Shown: positions 50,585-59,173, counted from the first letter of the stretch. The stretch is DNA of 64,000 nt from an uncultured Clostridia bacterium (GCA_947631085.1 CANRJY010000004.1:1-64000); one strand, 5' to 3'. Notes: a model not told the origin generated them from the letters alone. Made by a program: numbers and translations.

Positions 50585-52390
50585 ATGAAAAAATTTATAT
50601 CATTATTGCTCGCGGCAGCGATGTCGCTGTCAGTTTTCACAGCCGCTGTAGCGGACGACGGCGTCACAGTCACGCTCGACGGAAAGAAAATCGAATTTGA
50701 CACAGAGCCGATTATCGAAAACGACCGCGTTCTCGTGCCGATGCGCGCTGTTTTCGAGGCACTCGGCGCGGATGTCACATGGTACGACCAAACATGGTGG
50801 GGCGCGCAGATGGCGAGCGCGGACATAACAAAGGACAAAATAAGCACCTGCGTTGATATCGAAATCGGCGCGGACGAAATGAAAAAACAAATTACAAAAT
50901 TACACGGAGACGCGATAGAGGTTCTGTCCGAAGAAAAGATCCCTCTCGACGCGCCCGCGAAAATCGTAAACGACCGCACTCTCGTGCCGCTTCGAGCGGT
51001 ATCGGAGGCGTTCGGCTCGACGGTGGAATGGGACAACAATACGCGCACGGTAACGATCACATCCGCCGCCGAGCCGACAGCAACGCCGAAAATGACCGCA
51101 GCGCCCGAAATCACGCCGACAGCAAAGCCGACAGAAAAGTCTCATATATCGGGCGGTTCGAGCTCAGGCTCAAAAGGCAGTAAGGCGACCGCGGAACCGA
51201 CCGTCACCAAACAGCCCGCAAAAGCGCCGTCATTCGCGCAGAAGCTCACCGCGCATATGCCGACGGATAAGAATTACATGGTGTCTCCCCTATCTCTCAA
51301 AATGGCGCTCGCAATGACCGCAAACGGCGCGGACGGAGCGGCTAAACAGGAAATCCTCGGCGCGCTCGGCGTGTCCGATATCGAGGAATGCAACGAGCTC
51401 GCGCAAGGATTTATAACGCATCTCAACTCCATAAAGGATAAAAACAAGGAAATCGAAGCGCAAAACGAGAAAATCGAAAATGAAAATCCCGACGAGGCTC
51501 AGTGGCGCACAAATCAGCGCCGTTATCCCGAGGTTGAAATAGCCAACTCGATTTGGTACAACACCGAATACTACGAAAAGAAATTCGGCGTAAAAGCGCC
51601 CGACGCGGCGTTCTCGCCCGATTTTGAAACTATTATCCAAGAAAAATTCGACGGCGTTTCAAGAAACGTAAATTACGAAAACGCGGCTGACGCGGTAAAC
51701 GGCTGGGTAAGCAAAAAAACGCGCGGCAAAATAAGCGGCATCATAGACGATCCCGAGTTCCTCACGGCGCTCATAAACGCGATCTACATGAAGGCGCAAT
51801 GGGCTGACCAGTTCCCGAAAAACGCGACCGAAAAGGACACGTTCACCGACAGAAACGGCGAAAAGCACGAGATCGACTTTATGAACAATACCTATCACAT
51901 GGGCTACTATTCGGACAGCGACATAACAATGGCGTGTCTTCCCTACTACGGCGGAATAAGCATGATAGTAACCCTCGGCGACAACACGAAATTCGAGGAA
52001 AAGCGCGGCGGCATGACGGAAAAGCTGGTTCACGTAAGCCTGCCGAAATTCAAGATAGAAAACACAATCGAGCTTATAGACACGCTCAAAGACATGGGCA
52101 TAAAAACAGCGTTTGACATGAACACAAACTGCTTTGACAAGATGCTCGTAAACGAGCCCGACGGCATAAACACATTTATTGAAAAGGTAATACAAAAAAC
52201 ATACATAAACACCGATGAGGACGGCACAGAAGCCGCCGCGGTAACGGGTATGTTCAGCGGGGGCGGAAGCTCTATGGCAACGCCCGAGCCGGTAATCGAG
52301 TTTAAGGCGGATAAGCCGTTCAGCTTCTACATCTGCGACGACACAACCGGCGAGATACTGTTCATGGGCGAGTATGCGTTTGTTGAATAA
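50585..52390 (+). CDS. secreted serpin fused to copper-amine-oxidase-N domains
   Basis: 601 residues. Signal peptide 1-23. Residues about 26-160 hold two copper-amine-oxidase N-terminal units (ENDRVLVPMRAVFEALGADV and VNDRTLVPLRAVSEAFGSTV cores), a wall-associated module in Firmicutes; no copper enzyme is implied. A Thr/Pro/Ser/Gly linker (about 163-215) leads to a full serpin (about 217-601). The hinge DGTEAAAVTG (about 546-555) has Thr at P14 and small residues at P12-P9, the pattern of inhibitory serpins. Counting from P14 puts P1-P1' near Gly561-Ser562 in a Gly/Ser-rich loop, suggesting a subtilisin- or elastase-like target. The final FSFYICDD...FMGEY strand is conserved. GGAGG 8 bp before ATG. 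Own terminator. Confidence 0.9.
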   Translation: MKKFISLLLAAAMSLSVFTAAVADDGVTVTLDGKKIEFDTEPIIENDRVLVPMRAVFEALGADVTWYDQTWWGAQMASADITKDKISTCVDIEIGADEMKKQITKLHGDAIEVLSEEKIPLDAPAKIVNDRTLVPLRAVSEAFGSTVEWDNNTRTVTITSAAEPTATPKMTAAPEITPTAKPTEKSHISGGSSSGSKGSKATAEPTVTKQPAKAPSFAQKLTAHMPTDKNYMVSPLSLKMALAMTANGADGAAKQEILGALGVSDIEECNELAQGFITHLNSIKDKNKEIEAQNEKIENENPDEAQWRTNQRRYPEVEIANSIWYNTEYYEKKFGVKAPDAAFSPDFETIIQEKFDGVSRNVNYENAADAVNGWVSKKTRGKISGIIDDPEFLTALINAIYMKAQWADQFPKNATEKDTFTDRNGEKHEIDFMNNTYHMGYYSDSDITMACLPYYGGISMIVTLGDNTKFEEKRGGMTEKLVHVSLPKFKIENTIELIDTLKDMGIKTAFDMNTNCFDKMLVNEPDGINTFIEKVIQKTYINTDEDGTEAAAVTGMFSGGGSSMATPEPVIEFKADKPFSFYICDDTTGEILFMGEYAFVE

Positions 52391-52406
52391 ATCAGTATAA
52401 ATACGG

Positions 52407-52432
52407 AAGGCGAACGCCGCGGCGTTCGCCTT
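52407..52432 (+). terminator. palindromic terminator after serpin
   Basis: A perfect 26-bp palindrome (52407-52432) ending in CCTTTG, 16 bp past the stop. The T-run is short; likely terminator or mRNA 3' stabiliser. Confidence 0.65.
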
Positions 52433-52464
52433 TGCCGCGTCCGCGACCGTATTATACAGCTTTC

Positions 52465-52498
52465 CACAGAAAAACCGCCTTGATTTCTCAAAGCGGTT
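52465..52498 (-). terminator. terminator of small RNA
   Basis: On the minus strand AAACCGCTTTGA, GAAA loop, TCAAGGCGGTTT, then TTCTG: 12-bp stem with one G-U pair and a U-run in the stem end and tail. Confidence 0.75.
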
Positions 52499-52601
52499 TC
52501 TGTAAAACCGGCATTTTGGCGGGTGTGCCCCTTCCCGCATTTCTTTTGACCCGAAGGTGTGTAGCAGCACAATCTCTACTTCAAAATGTCTATTTTATTT
52601 T
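52465..52601 (-). ncRNA. unclassified small RNA (about 137 nt)
   Basis: Bounded by a strong promoter (52608-52636) and a strong terminator (52465-52498), with no convincing reading frame. The RNA has an A/U-rich 5' end, then a GC-richer body. Visible hairpins include GUAG-N11-CUAC, a C-UUCG-G tetraloop hairpin (ACC-UUCG-GGU) and GCGGG-N10-CCCGC. GGUUU-UACAG-AAACC just before the terminator could compete with the terminator stem, a feature of attenuators. The region downstream on this strand is antisense to the serpin gene, so it is not a leader of a same-strand gene. I recognise no known class. Read-through would make antisense RNA to the serpin mRNA end. Confidence 0.6.
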
Positions 52602-52607
52602 ATATAC

Positions 52608-52636
52608 ATTATATCACATTTATTCTTTTTTGTAAA
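52608..52636 (-). promoter_or_regulatory. promoter of small RNA
   Basis: On the minus strand TTTACA (52631-52636), 17 bp ending in TGA, TATAAT (52608-52613). The same TTTACA-17-TG-n-TATAAT form drives the RNA at 131. Its -35 lies just inside the 3' end of the nuclease-like gene. Confidence 0.8.
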
Positions 52637-53003
52637 GGGTTTTATTTTTTCGCTCCAGTTTTATAAGGTTTTTATCTCTTATTCGATATGCGGTCATAAC
52701 GGAATTTTTAAGTTTTGAATCATCCTCACTTAACGCCAATCTTACAACAACATTCATATTTGTAGACGGTAACCTTTTTATCATGAAAACTGTACCCGTG
52801 TTTTTTCCGTCTTTAAGTATTATTTCAGGATTTTCTATAATATCTCTCGCGTATTTTTCAAACAAGTCACAGTCTTCCGGATGCCGCTCTTGTATGTGAG
52901 CCATACGCTCATTAGTTATTATTGTATCGCTCGTCCTAATTTTACCAAATTCTTTTTCAAGCAAATGGGGATCTATGTTTCCTAATGTAGTATATTCAAA
53001 CAC
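52620..53003 (-). CDS. small BECR-fold nuclease-like protein (PBECR type)
   Basis: 127 residues from GTG at 53003. This start has GAGGGGTG 5-7 bp before it and lies after a near-consensus promoter; an earlier ATG/other start would lie upstream of the transcription start. ITNERMAHIQERHPEDC (about 29-45) with a conserved H-x3-R-H pattern, VVVRLALSED and SVMTAYRIRD strands resemble the phage-associated Barnase-EndoU-ColicinE5-RelE-like nuclease domains. His and the Thr-Ala-Tyr-Arg are candidate catalytic residues. AT-rich compared with neighbours, with no antitoxin-like partner gene; likely acquired. Function as RNase or toxin is inference; family call from pattern memory. Confidence 0.6.
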   Translation of the reverse strand: MFEYTTLGNIDPHLLEKEFGKIRTSDTIITNERMAHIQERHPEDCDLFEKYARDIIENPEIILKDGKNTGTVFMIKRLPSTNMNVVVRLALSEDDSKLKNSVMTAYRIRDKNLIKLERKNKTLYKKE

Positions 53004-53022
53004 ATCATCACCCCTCACATCC

Positions 53023-53050
53023 ATTATACCACTGCCATAATTTTTGTCAA
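53023..53050 (-). promoter_or_regulatory. near-consensus promoter of nuclease-like gene
   Basis: On the minus strand TTGACA (53045-53050), 16 bp ending in TGG, TATAAT (53023-53028). Start near 53016, about 13 nt before the GTG codon, so the leader holds little more than the ribosome site. Confidence 0.8.
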
Positions 53051-53078
53051 CCTCCGCCATCAATTTATCCGCACAAAA

Positions 53079-53109
53079 ACAGAGCGTACCGCGCCGCGGT
53101 ACGCTCTGT
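53079..53109 (-). terminator. terminator after LUD gene
   Basis: ACAGAGCGTACCGCG (53079-53093) pairs with CGCGGTACGCTCTGT (53095-53109). On the minus strand T5 follows. It lies 14 bp past the LUD stop and 29 bp before the next promoter. Confidence 0.85.
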
Positions 53110-53122
53110 CATTTCAATCAAA

Positions 53123-53767
53123 TCAATAGCCTATATCCTCCGGAATCAGCACTACCGAAATGCGCTTCGGGAAATAGTGGCAGCCGTCGATAATTCCTAT
53201 AACGTTGCACACTCTCGCATGACCGCGGCATTCGGTACACTTGCAATTGTCGTCCGTCGCGCACGGGGTTTTGTGCGTGATGCGGCGCGCGTTCATAGGC
53301 GCTACCGACTTCGCTCTTTTAAGTCCGTCCTCGAGCGTATCGACGATCTTATTAACGCCCGCGACAACTATGACCTTTTTCGGTCCGAACGCCATCTGAC
53401 CGGAGCGGTTGCCGGTGCAGTCGATATTCACGAGCTGACCCTCCATCGTGATAGCGTTCGTGCTCGAAACGAACACGTCCGCCGTGTAGCCCTCTCTGTA
53501 CTTGTCGAGCATAGCCTCGAAATTCGGCGTGTTATAGCGGTCGATAAAGTTGTATTTATCGCTTCTTATCTCGTCGAGAATGCCCGTTTCGTTAAGAGTA
53601 ACGCTGCCGCCGACCGCGATTTTCGCGCCCTCGGGAATCATGTCCATTACGATTTTGCGCGCCTCGTCCTTATCCTTCGCGAAGATAGGATCAAAGTCGC
53701 GCTCCTCGAGCACCTTCATCAAATCCTTGATTTTCAATTCGTTTATCCACTTCTGTACTGCGTCCAT
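53123..53767 (-). CDS. LUD-domain protein (LutC/YkgG superfamily)
   Basis: 214 residues. AVGGSVTLNETGILDEIRS (about 52-70) and VFVSSTNAITMEGQLVNIDCTGNRSGQMAFGPKKVIVVAGVNKIV (split across about 97-142) are the LUD fold signatures. A Cys cluster, CATDDNCKCTEC with CNV after (about 172-192), could bind Fe-S or Zn; not all LUD proteins have it. Stand-alone LUD proteins in anaerobes often lack LutA/LutB, as here, so lactate use cannot be inferred. GGGAGG before ATG; monocistronic. Confidence 0.85.
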   Translation of the reverse strand: MDAVQKWINELKIKDLMKVLEERDFDPIFAKDKDEARKIVMDMIPEGAKIAVGGSVTLNETGILDEIRSDKYNFIDRYNTPNFEAMLDKYREGYTADVFVSSTNAITMEGQLVNIDCTGNRSGQMAFGPKKVIVVAGVNKIVDTLEDGLKRAKSVAPMNARRITHKTPCATDDNCKCTECRGHARVCNVIGIIDGCHYFPKRISVVLIPEDIGY

Positions 53768-53870
53768 TTATATGTACCTCCCCAAATATTTTTTGTTATT
53801 TACATTGTACACTATTTTTGCACAAAAATCTATAGTTTTTGTGAAATTTTACAAAATTTTTATATAAAAA

Positions 53871-53895
53871 AATACCACAGACGAGCTGTGGTATT
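53871..53895 (-). terminator. terminator of tRNA-Asp
   Basis: AATACCACAG (53871-53880), ACGAG, CTGTGGTATT (53886-53895). On the minus strand it follows the tRNA CCA by 1 bp and ends in T7. Confidence 0.85.
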
Positions 53896-53896
53896 A

Positions 53897-53973
53897 TGGC
53901 GACCCGGATGAGGCTCGAACTCACGACCTCTAGCGTGACAGGCTAGCGTTCTAACCAACTGAACTACCGGGCC
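53897..53973 (-). tRNA. tRNA-Asp (GTC)
   Basis: 77 nt with encoded CCA (53897-53899). Acceptor GGCCCGG/CCGGGTC with one G-U pair; D arm GTTCAGTTGGTTAGAAC; anticodon loop CTGTCAC with anticodon GTC; T loop TTCGAGC. Own consensus promoter and own terminator. Confidence 0.97.
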
Positions 53974-53991
53974 ATTTTTGACTGCCTATTT

Positions 53992-54020
53992 ATTATACAT
54001 GAGTTTACACGGTTTGTCAA
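53992..54020 (-). promoter_or_regulatory. consensus promoter of tRNA-Asp
   Basis: On the minus strand TTGACA (54015-54020), 17 bp, TATAAT (53992-53997): perfect consensus as expected for a stable RNA. Start near 53985. Confidence 0.9.
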
Positions 54021-54043
54021 GAGAAAATATCAGAAAATTTATA

Positions 54044-54080
54044 CCGCGCCCGATTACCCAAAACAGGCAGTCGGGCGCGG
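54044..54080 (-). terminator. hairpin after GH51 gene
   Basis: CCGCGCCCGA (54044-54053) and TCGGGCGCGG (54071-54080) make a perfect 10-bp stem with a 17-nt loop, just past the stop at 54089. On the minus strand it is followed by TATAAATTTT, so termination is plausible. Confidence 0.6.
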
Positions 54081-54088
54081 TGTTTATC

Positions 54089-57000
54089 TTATTTTGCGTT
54101 ATTCGTCGCAGCGGCTTCGATAATATCCGCGTACGCCCAGTGCGATTTGTCAACATCGCTGAACGGATTTACCGCGTCGCCGCGCTGACCGCGTTTCAAC
54201 ATTCGGTTTACATAATACACAACCTCCGCGCGCGTCGCCGCGTCGTCGGGTCTGAACGGAGTATCCGTGCTTTCGCCCAATATATTTATATGCTCCTTGC
54301 TCGCCTCAAGCGCGGCGACATACCCCTCAGCCCAGTGTCCGGACATATCGGTGTACCGCGAATAACCGTTGGGGGAGATATGGAGATATTTGCATATCAT
54401 AGCTATAATTTCAGCCCTTGTTACGGTGTTTTCGGGGCGGAACGTGCCGTCGGGATAGCCGTCCAATATACCTTGCGCCGCAAGGCAGTTTACATAATTT
54501 TTATACCAAGCGTTCTCCGCCACGTCGCTGAAGGCTGTCTTTCCTTCGTATTCCTTGCTTTCGCTGAATCCCGGCAAAACTCTCGCAAATATAGCCGCCG
54601 CTTCCGCGCGCGTCACGGTATTGTCGGGCTTGAACGTGCCGTCGGGATAGCCGGTAATATACGTTACGCCGTTGTCGGAAATATTGTACGGCGTCGCCGC
54701 GATGCGTATGATATTGAGCGAATTTGCCTTTACAGGATATACAAAGCTCTCCGCCGCGCCGTTAAACGTACCCTCGACGGGAACGACGTTGTTTTTGTTT
54801 TCGAGCGTGTTTACCGCGTCGGTGTCTGCGCTCATAGTTATGGTTTTCGCCGCCGCGCTTTCTATTTTCGCATTGTTCAGGTTTATCTGCACTTCGGTGT
54901 CCGCGTCGGCGGTGTTTACGATTTTCGCGATTATCTCGCCCGTTTCCTCGTCATATGTGCTCGACGCGTATACCGGACCGTATGACTTCGGCTTTGTGTA
55001 CGAGCAGATAAATTCGCCGTTTAAGTACGCCTTGATTTCGTAATCCGTCATTTCCACTGTAACATCGTACCACTCGCCGTCGTTGATATGCACCTCGCCC
55101 GCGTACGATTGCTCCGCGACGCTGCCCTCGTCGGCGCTCACGCCGTTTACTATATGCTGGATCTTCGCGGTTGTGTTGCTCCAGCCGCCGATGTTTACGC
55201 GGTAATAATTCTGCGCGTCCTCGGCTGCCACGCCTATCTGGAAGCCCTCGCCGCCGCCGTTTTTCTTTGCTTTTACAGTAAATGTGTAGTTTTTGTTTAA
55301 TTCGCCGCCGAGGTCGTTATATATAGTCGAGCCGGTCAAAGCGCCCGTCTGTGAAATTACGCCGTCCTTGCCGATGCTCCATTCACCGACACCCTTTTCC
55401 CATTTGTCCGCTTTCGGCCAAACCGGCGCAACCACGTCCACATTGTCTGATTTCATTATCGCCATATCTTTGAACTCGTTCTGCGTTCCCCACGAGCCGA
55501 GCACAACGCCGCCGTGGAAATAATCCTCGGCAGGGATACCGTTAAGGCTTGTTTTCGTTGTGAGAGTGTAATCGCCGGTATTCGTCGAGAACAGCTTCTG
55601 AACGTAATAATCGGGCGTGAGAACGTAGTCGTTGTTGTTGAACCAAATCATATTCGCCGCAGCCCATTGAGTGTTGCCGTATTTCGCAAACATAGGCGCG
55701 TAGCTCGCCATACGCACAACGTCGGCGTTGCGCTCGAGTCCGGTCATGTACGCCGCTTCAGCCATCGCGTTGTACCAGGTGTTGCCCTTTGACGCGTACT
55801 CGCCGAGGAACACCTTCGTGTTTGTGTCGCGTCTGTAGTTGTCGTAGCGGTAAGCATGATTTAAGAACCAGTCGGGGCTTTCGTAATAGTGTTCGTCCAT
55901 GAAATCCGCGTATTCCTGGTTTTCGTTCGCCCAGTTCCACGCGAGATTATTATTGTTGCCGCTCGAAGCCGTGCCGGAGGTGGTAACGAGGTTTATATCG
56001 GGATATTTTTCGTGGATCTGCTTCGCAAATTCCGCGTAGCGCTCGAAATAAATCTCGCCGTACTGCTCGTTGCCGATACCGATATACTTCAAGTTAAACG
56101 ACTCTTTATGTCCCATATCCATGCGGATCTTCGTCCACTTGTTGTTTTCGTCCATGCCGTTGGCGAACGCTATCAAATCGAGAGCGTCGTCGATATACGG
56201 CTGCAGATCGCCCATAGGCACGACATGGTTTTCGTCCTCGTTGCCGCCCGAGCGGACCTGGCACGAAAGACCGCAGTTTAATATCGGAATAGGCTCCATG
56301 CCCAAGTCCTCGCACATCTGGAAATACTCGTAGAAGCCCAAGCCGTACGTCATCATATACGGCTCGGCGGGCGCGCCCGCGTTCCATATGTTCATCATTT
56401 CCTTGCGCTCTGACGGGTCACCTATCGTGTCCTTCCAGTTCCACGCCAGATCCATAGTATTGCCCTCAACGGCGCAGCCACCGGGGAAACGGAGGAATTT
56501 CGGGTGCATCGCTTCGAGAGCCTCCATTAAATCCTTGCGCAGTCCGTGACCCTTGTATGTGTCCTGCGGCATGAGCGAGATCATGTCAACATCGACCGCT
56601 TCGCCGGAATTTTTTACAATGAGCTTCGCGTCGGACGCGCTTTCGGCAGCCGTAATCGTTGCCGTTACTTCCTGCCAGTCCGCGCCGTCAGCCTTGACCT
56701 CAACCGACGCGCCGCCGACGGAAACCGTCAAATCAGCATTGCCGCGCACTCTCACGGAAAAGTTATAGACAGCGTCCTTTTTAACGCTCATGCCCATATA
56801 TCCGTCGTTCGTTATGCTCGCGTCCTTGCCGAGCGTGATATATGTCGGGTTATTCTCGTTCATCGGGTTTTTCGTGTTGATTTTCGCGTCGCCGTCGATT
56901 TCCCATGAATACAAGTGTTCATCGCGCTCAGTCTCAAACGAGCGGTTCTGTATCATTTCTGCGTACAAGCCGCCGTCAGCCGCGCTGTTTATGTCCTCGA

Positions 57001-58066
57001 AGAACAGTCCCCACATATTGTCGGAAACGTCCTTCGATAAGTCAGCCGCGTCAATGTCCACCGTAAACGGAGCTTCGTTTGTTCCGGCTATATATGCCGT
57101 GTAATCTCTGTATTTTCCCACATCGCCTATAAGCGCACATTCTCTCAGTTTTATCTCCGTCGTGTTTTGCGGACGATTAAATTTCAATGTAAATCCGCCG
57201 CCGTTATATTCGTTTGAAGCTACGATGCTTTTATCGTCGCATTCCCAATAAACTCCGCCGGAATTTGCGGAATTTTGAGTTCCCGAATAAAATCCCGGAA
57301 GCTCCAAAGTGTCTCCGAAAACCATCTGCCCGTCCTCGATAGCGTAGGTGTCGAGCAGCGTTTCATAGTCAATAAATCCGTGACCCATTCGGTCAACGAT
57401 CTCCTGATGCGTCAGCGCCTTATCGTAAACGCAGAAATCGTCCACCGCGCCCGCGAAATACGCGTCGCCGTCGTAGTGAGACTTGCCTATATAGTTAAGC
57501 TCGTCCTTAACGTCTGTAAGCGGCTGCGTAAGACCTGTTTTTGAAGCGATAAGCCGTCCGTTTTTGTAATATTTCGCCGTGCCGTTGTCGATAACTACGG
57601 TGTAAAATTCCCATACGTCGCGGTTTGTGTTGTCGGCTGTGTCCATAGTGTCAACGCCCGACGGAGTTTTGATCTCCACTCTCGCCGCGCCGCCGGAGTA
57701 GGGAGCGAAGAAGAAATTATTGTTCGCGTCCGTTCCGAAATCAAACATACGCCCCCACGCGTTTAAGCGCGTCATTTTTACCCACGCCGAGATAGTCATG
57801 TTCTGCGACATGATCCCCGACGGGAGCTGCGCGAAGCCGTCCGTTCCGTCCAGAAGCAGCGCTTTGCCGGTGTTGCCGTCGTCGGTAACGCTCGCGCCGC
57901 CCGATAAAATCAGCTCGTTTTTGCCGTTCTCGCTCGCAAGCGGATTTTCGCCGTCAAACGTATAGCAAAGAATCGGCTCAGGCTCCGCCGCCGATACAGG
58001 CGCGACCGGCAGCACTGCCGCCGCCATAGCTATCGCCGCAAATGCGGATATAATTCTTTTTTTCAT
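54089..58066 (-). CDS. SLH-anchored GH51 alpha-L-arabinofuranosidase with LamG modules
   Basis: 1325 residues from ATG at 58066 (AAAGGAG 8 bp upstream; a GTG three codons earlier is too close to it). Signal peptide 1-26. A LamG/ConA-like module is at about 30-220. The GH51 module spans about 335-870: MWGLFFEDINSAADGGLYAE start, acid/base Glu about 666 in GIGNEQYGEIYF, nucleophile Glu about 756 in KVFLGEYASKG. A second ConA-like/DUF1080-type module is at about 890-1035 (FTVKAKKNGGGEGFQIG). Three SLH domains end it (about 1130-1325). It would remove arabinose side chains from arabinan or arabinoxylan at the cell surface. Unusually, it starts 14 bp after holA on the same strand. Confidence 0.93.
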   Translation of the reverse strand: MKKRIISAFAAIAMAAAVLPVAPVSAAEPEPILCYTFDGENPLASENGKNELILSGGASVTDDGNTGKALLLDGTDGFAQLPSGIMSQNMTISAWVKMTRLNAWGRMFDFGTDANNNFFFAPYSGGAARVEIKTPSGVDTMDTADNTNRDVWEFYTVVIDNGTAKYYKNGRLIASKTGLTQPLTDVKDELNYIGKSHYDGDAYFAGAVDDFCVYDKALTHQEIVDRMGHGFIDYETLLDTYAIEDGQMVFGDTLELPGFYSGTQNSANSGGVYWECDDKSIVASNEYNGGGFTLKFNRPQNTTEIKLRECALIGDVGKYRDYTAYIAGTNEAPFTVDIDAADLSKDVSDNMWGLFFEDINSAADGGLYAEMIQNRSFETERDEHLYSWEIDGDAKINTKNPMNENNPTYITLGKDASITNDGYMGMSVKKDAVYNFSVRVRGNADLTVSVGGASVEVKADGADWQEVTATITAAESASDAKLIVKNSGEAVDVDMISLMPQDTYKGHGLRKDLMEALEAMHPKFLRFPGGCAVEGNTMDLAWNWKDTIGDPSERKEMMNIWNAGAPAEPYMMTYGLGFYEYFQMCEDLGMEPIPILNCGLSCQVRSGGNEDENHVVPMGDLQPYIDDALDLIAFANGMDENNKWTKIRMDMGHKESFNLKYIGIGNEQYGEIYFERYAEFAKQIHEKYPDINLVTTSGTASSGNNNNLAWNWANENQEYADFMDEHYYESPDWFLNHAYRYDNYRRDTNTKVFLGEYASKGNTWYNAMAEAAYMTGLERNADVVRMASYAPMFAKYGNTQWAAANMIWFNNNDYVLTPDYYVQKLFSTNTGDYTLTTKTSLNGIPAEDYFHGGVVLGSWGTQNEFKDMAIMKSDNVDVVAPVWPKADKWEKGVGEWSIGKDGVISQTGALTGSTIYNDLGGELNKNYTFTVKAKKNGGGEGFQIGVAAEDAQNYYRVNIGGWSNTTAKIQHIVNGVSADEGSVAEQSYAGEVHINDGEWYDVTVEMTDYEIKAYLNGEFICSYTKPKSYGPVYASSTYDEETGEIIAKIVNTADADTEVQINLNNAKIESAAAKTITMSADTDAVNTLENKNNVVPVEGTFNGAAESFVYPVKANSLNIIRIAATPYNISDNGVTYITGYPDGTFKPDNTVTRAEAAAIFARVLPGFSESKEYEGKTAFSDVAENAWYKNYVNCLAAQGILDGYPDGTFRPENTVTRAEIIAMICKYLHISPNGYSRYTDMSGHWAEGYVAALEASKEHINILGESTDTPFRPDDAATRAEVVYYVNRMLKRGQRGDAVNPFSDVDKSHWAYADIIEAAATNNAK

Positions 58067-58080
58067 ATGATTCACTCCTT

Positions 58081-59118
58081 TTAAAACAGCTTAGTATCCT
58101 CTTTTTCCTGCCCGAAATGTATACATTCCGTCACATATTGTTCCAATGCTGTCCAGTCGCTTACGCGGCCCTCTTTTATCGACAAATCTATCTCCGGCAC
58201 GCGCGTTGCCATTTTTACGAGCGCGTCCTCCGAAAAGCCTTTCGCGCCGTCTATATATTTTCTCGCGATAAACGGGCTTACTCCTATCGCCGCCGCTGTT
58301 TCCTGCACGCTCACTCTGCCCATGAGCTTTGCGTGCAGCATTTTGTCAAACGTCGAATACAGCAGATACAACAGCGTGAACGCGTTTTCCTTTACCGTTT
58401 TTAAATCCGTCAGCACCGCAAGAGCCTTTTTTACGTTTCCGGTCATAATCGCGTCCGACAGTTCAAAAACAACCACCTGAAGCGATTTTGAAACGACGCG
58501 GTCTATATCGCTTTTCAGAATTTCTTTATCGCAGTATGTCAAAAGCTTGTTAAGCTCGTTGCTGATGTTGTTAAGTCCGGGGTCGCACAGGCTAATCAGA
58601 TAATACGCGCTGCTTTTGTCGATTTTTACCTTCGCGTCAAGACACTGTTTTACGACCCATGTCACCAAATCGGCTTCGCTCAGATATTCGAACTCCACCG
58701 CCATTCCCGCTTTGGCAGCCGCTTTATACGTCGCGCTGCGCTTGTCAACGTCCTTTTCCGAAAACACGATAACGGTGTCGTCAGCGAGTCTTGAAAATTT
58801 TTCGAGCCAAAATTTTTTGACTTCATCCTTCGGCGCTTTAAAAATTCCGCTGTCCTTTATCAAAATCAGTCTTTTGTCCGTCATCATCGGAAAGCTTTCG
58901 ATCGCGTCGTCATATTCCGAGAGCGGCAAATCGGCTCCCTCCAGCTTTATGCGGTTAAACTCCTCAAATCCCGCGTCGGGGATTTTCGCGGCTATCCTTT
59001 CGCAGTATAGATCCCGCAGATATGTTTCCTCGCCGAAAAGCAGATAAAGCGGCTTTAAATCGTTATCTCTGATCTGCCGTTTCATTTCGAAAATGGCGTC
59101 GTTTTTCTTTTTGGGCAT
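58081..59118 (-). CDS. holA: DNA polymerase III delta subunit
   Basis: 345 residues, family length. Clamp-loader subunit that opens the beta clamp. LKPLYLLFGEETYLRDLYCERI (split about 20-41) is the HolA N-terminus; three-domain organisation is evident though delta lacks an active ATPase. Follows comEC, the usual Firmicutes arrangement (comEC-holA-rpsT); here the GH51 gene takes the next place and rpsT is absent. Confidence 0.93.
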   Translation of the reverse strand: MPKKKNDAIFEMKRQIRDNDLKPLYLLFGEETYLRDLYCERIAAKIPDAGFEEFNRIKLEGADLPLSEYDDAIESFPMMTDKRLILIKDSGIFKAPKDEVKKFWLEKFSRLADDTVIVFSEKDVDKRSATYKAAAKAGMAVEFEYLSEADLVTWVVKQCLDAKVKIDKSSAYYLISLCDPGLNNISNELNKLLTYCDKEILKSDIDRVVSKSLQVVVFELSDAIMTGNVKKALAVLTDLKTVKENAFTLLYLLYSTFDKMLHAKLMGRVSVQETAAAIGVSPFIARKYIDGAKGFSEDALVKMATRVPEIDLSIKEGRVSDWTALEQYVTECIHFGQEKEDTKLF

Positions 59119-59173
59119 AATATCAAATCCTTTTTATTTATGTATAAAATTATATCACACACGCAAATCAAAG

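Noticed and set aside
50585-52390. Copper amine oxidase
   Set aside because: Only the N-terminal wall-associated module is present; the catalytic domain and topaquinone Tyr are absent.
51659-52570. Long open frame antisense to the serpin gene
   Set aside because: It follows from codon bias of the serpin gene; it lacks a ribosome site, and its product is low-complexity without a domain. The same holds for the antisense frames over the aminotransferase at 14234-15256 and over the exporter.
53004-53063. Longer reading of the nuclease-like gene from 53063
   Set aside because: This part contains the TTGACA-16-TATAAT promoter, so it should not be in the mRNA.
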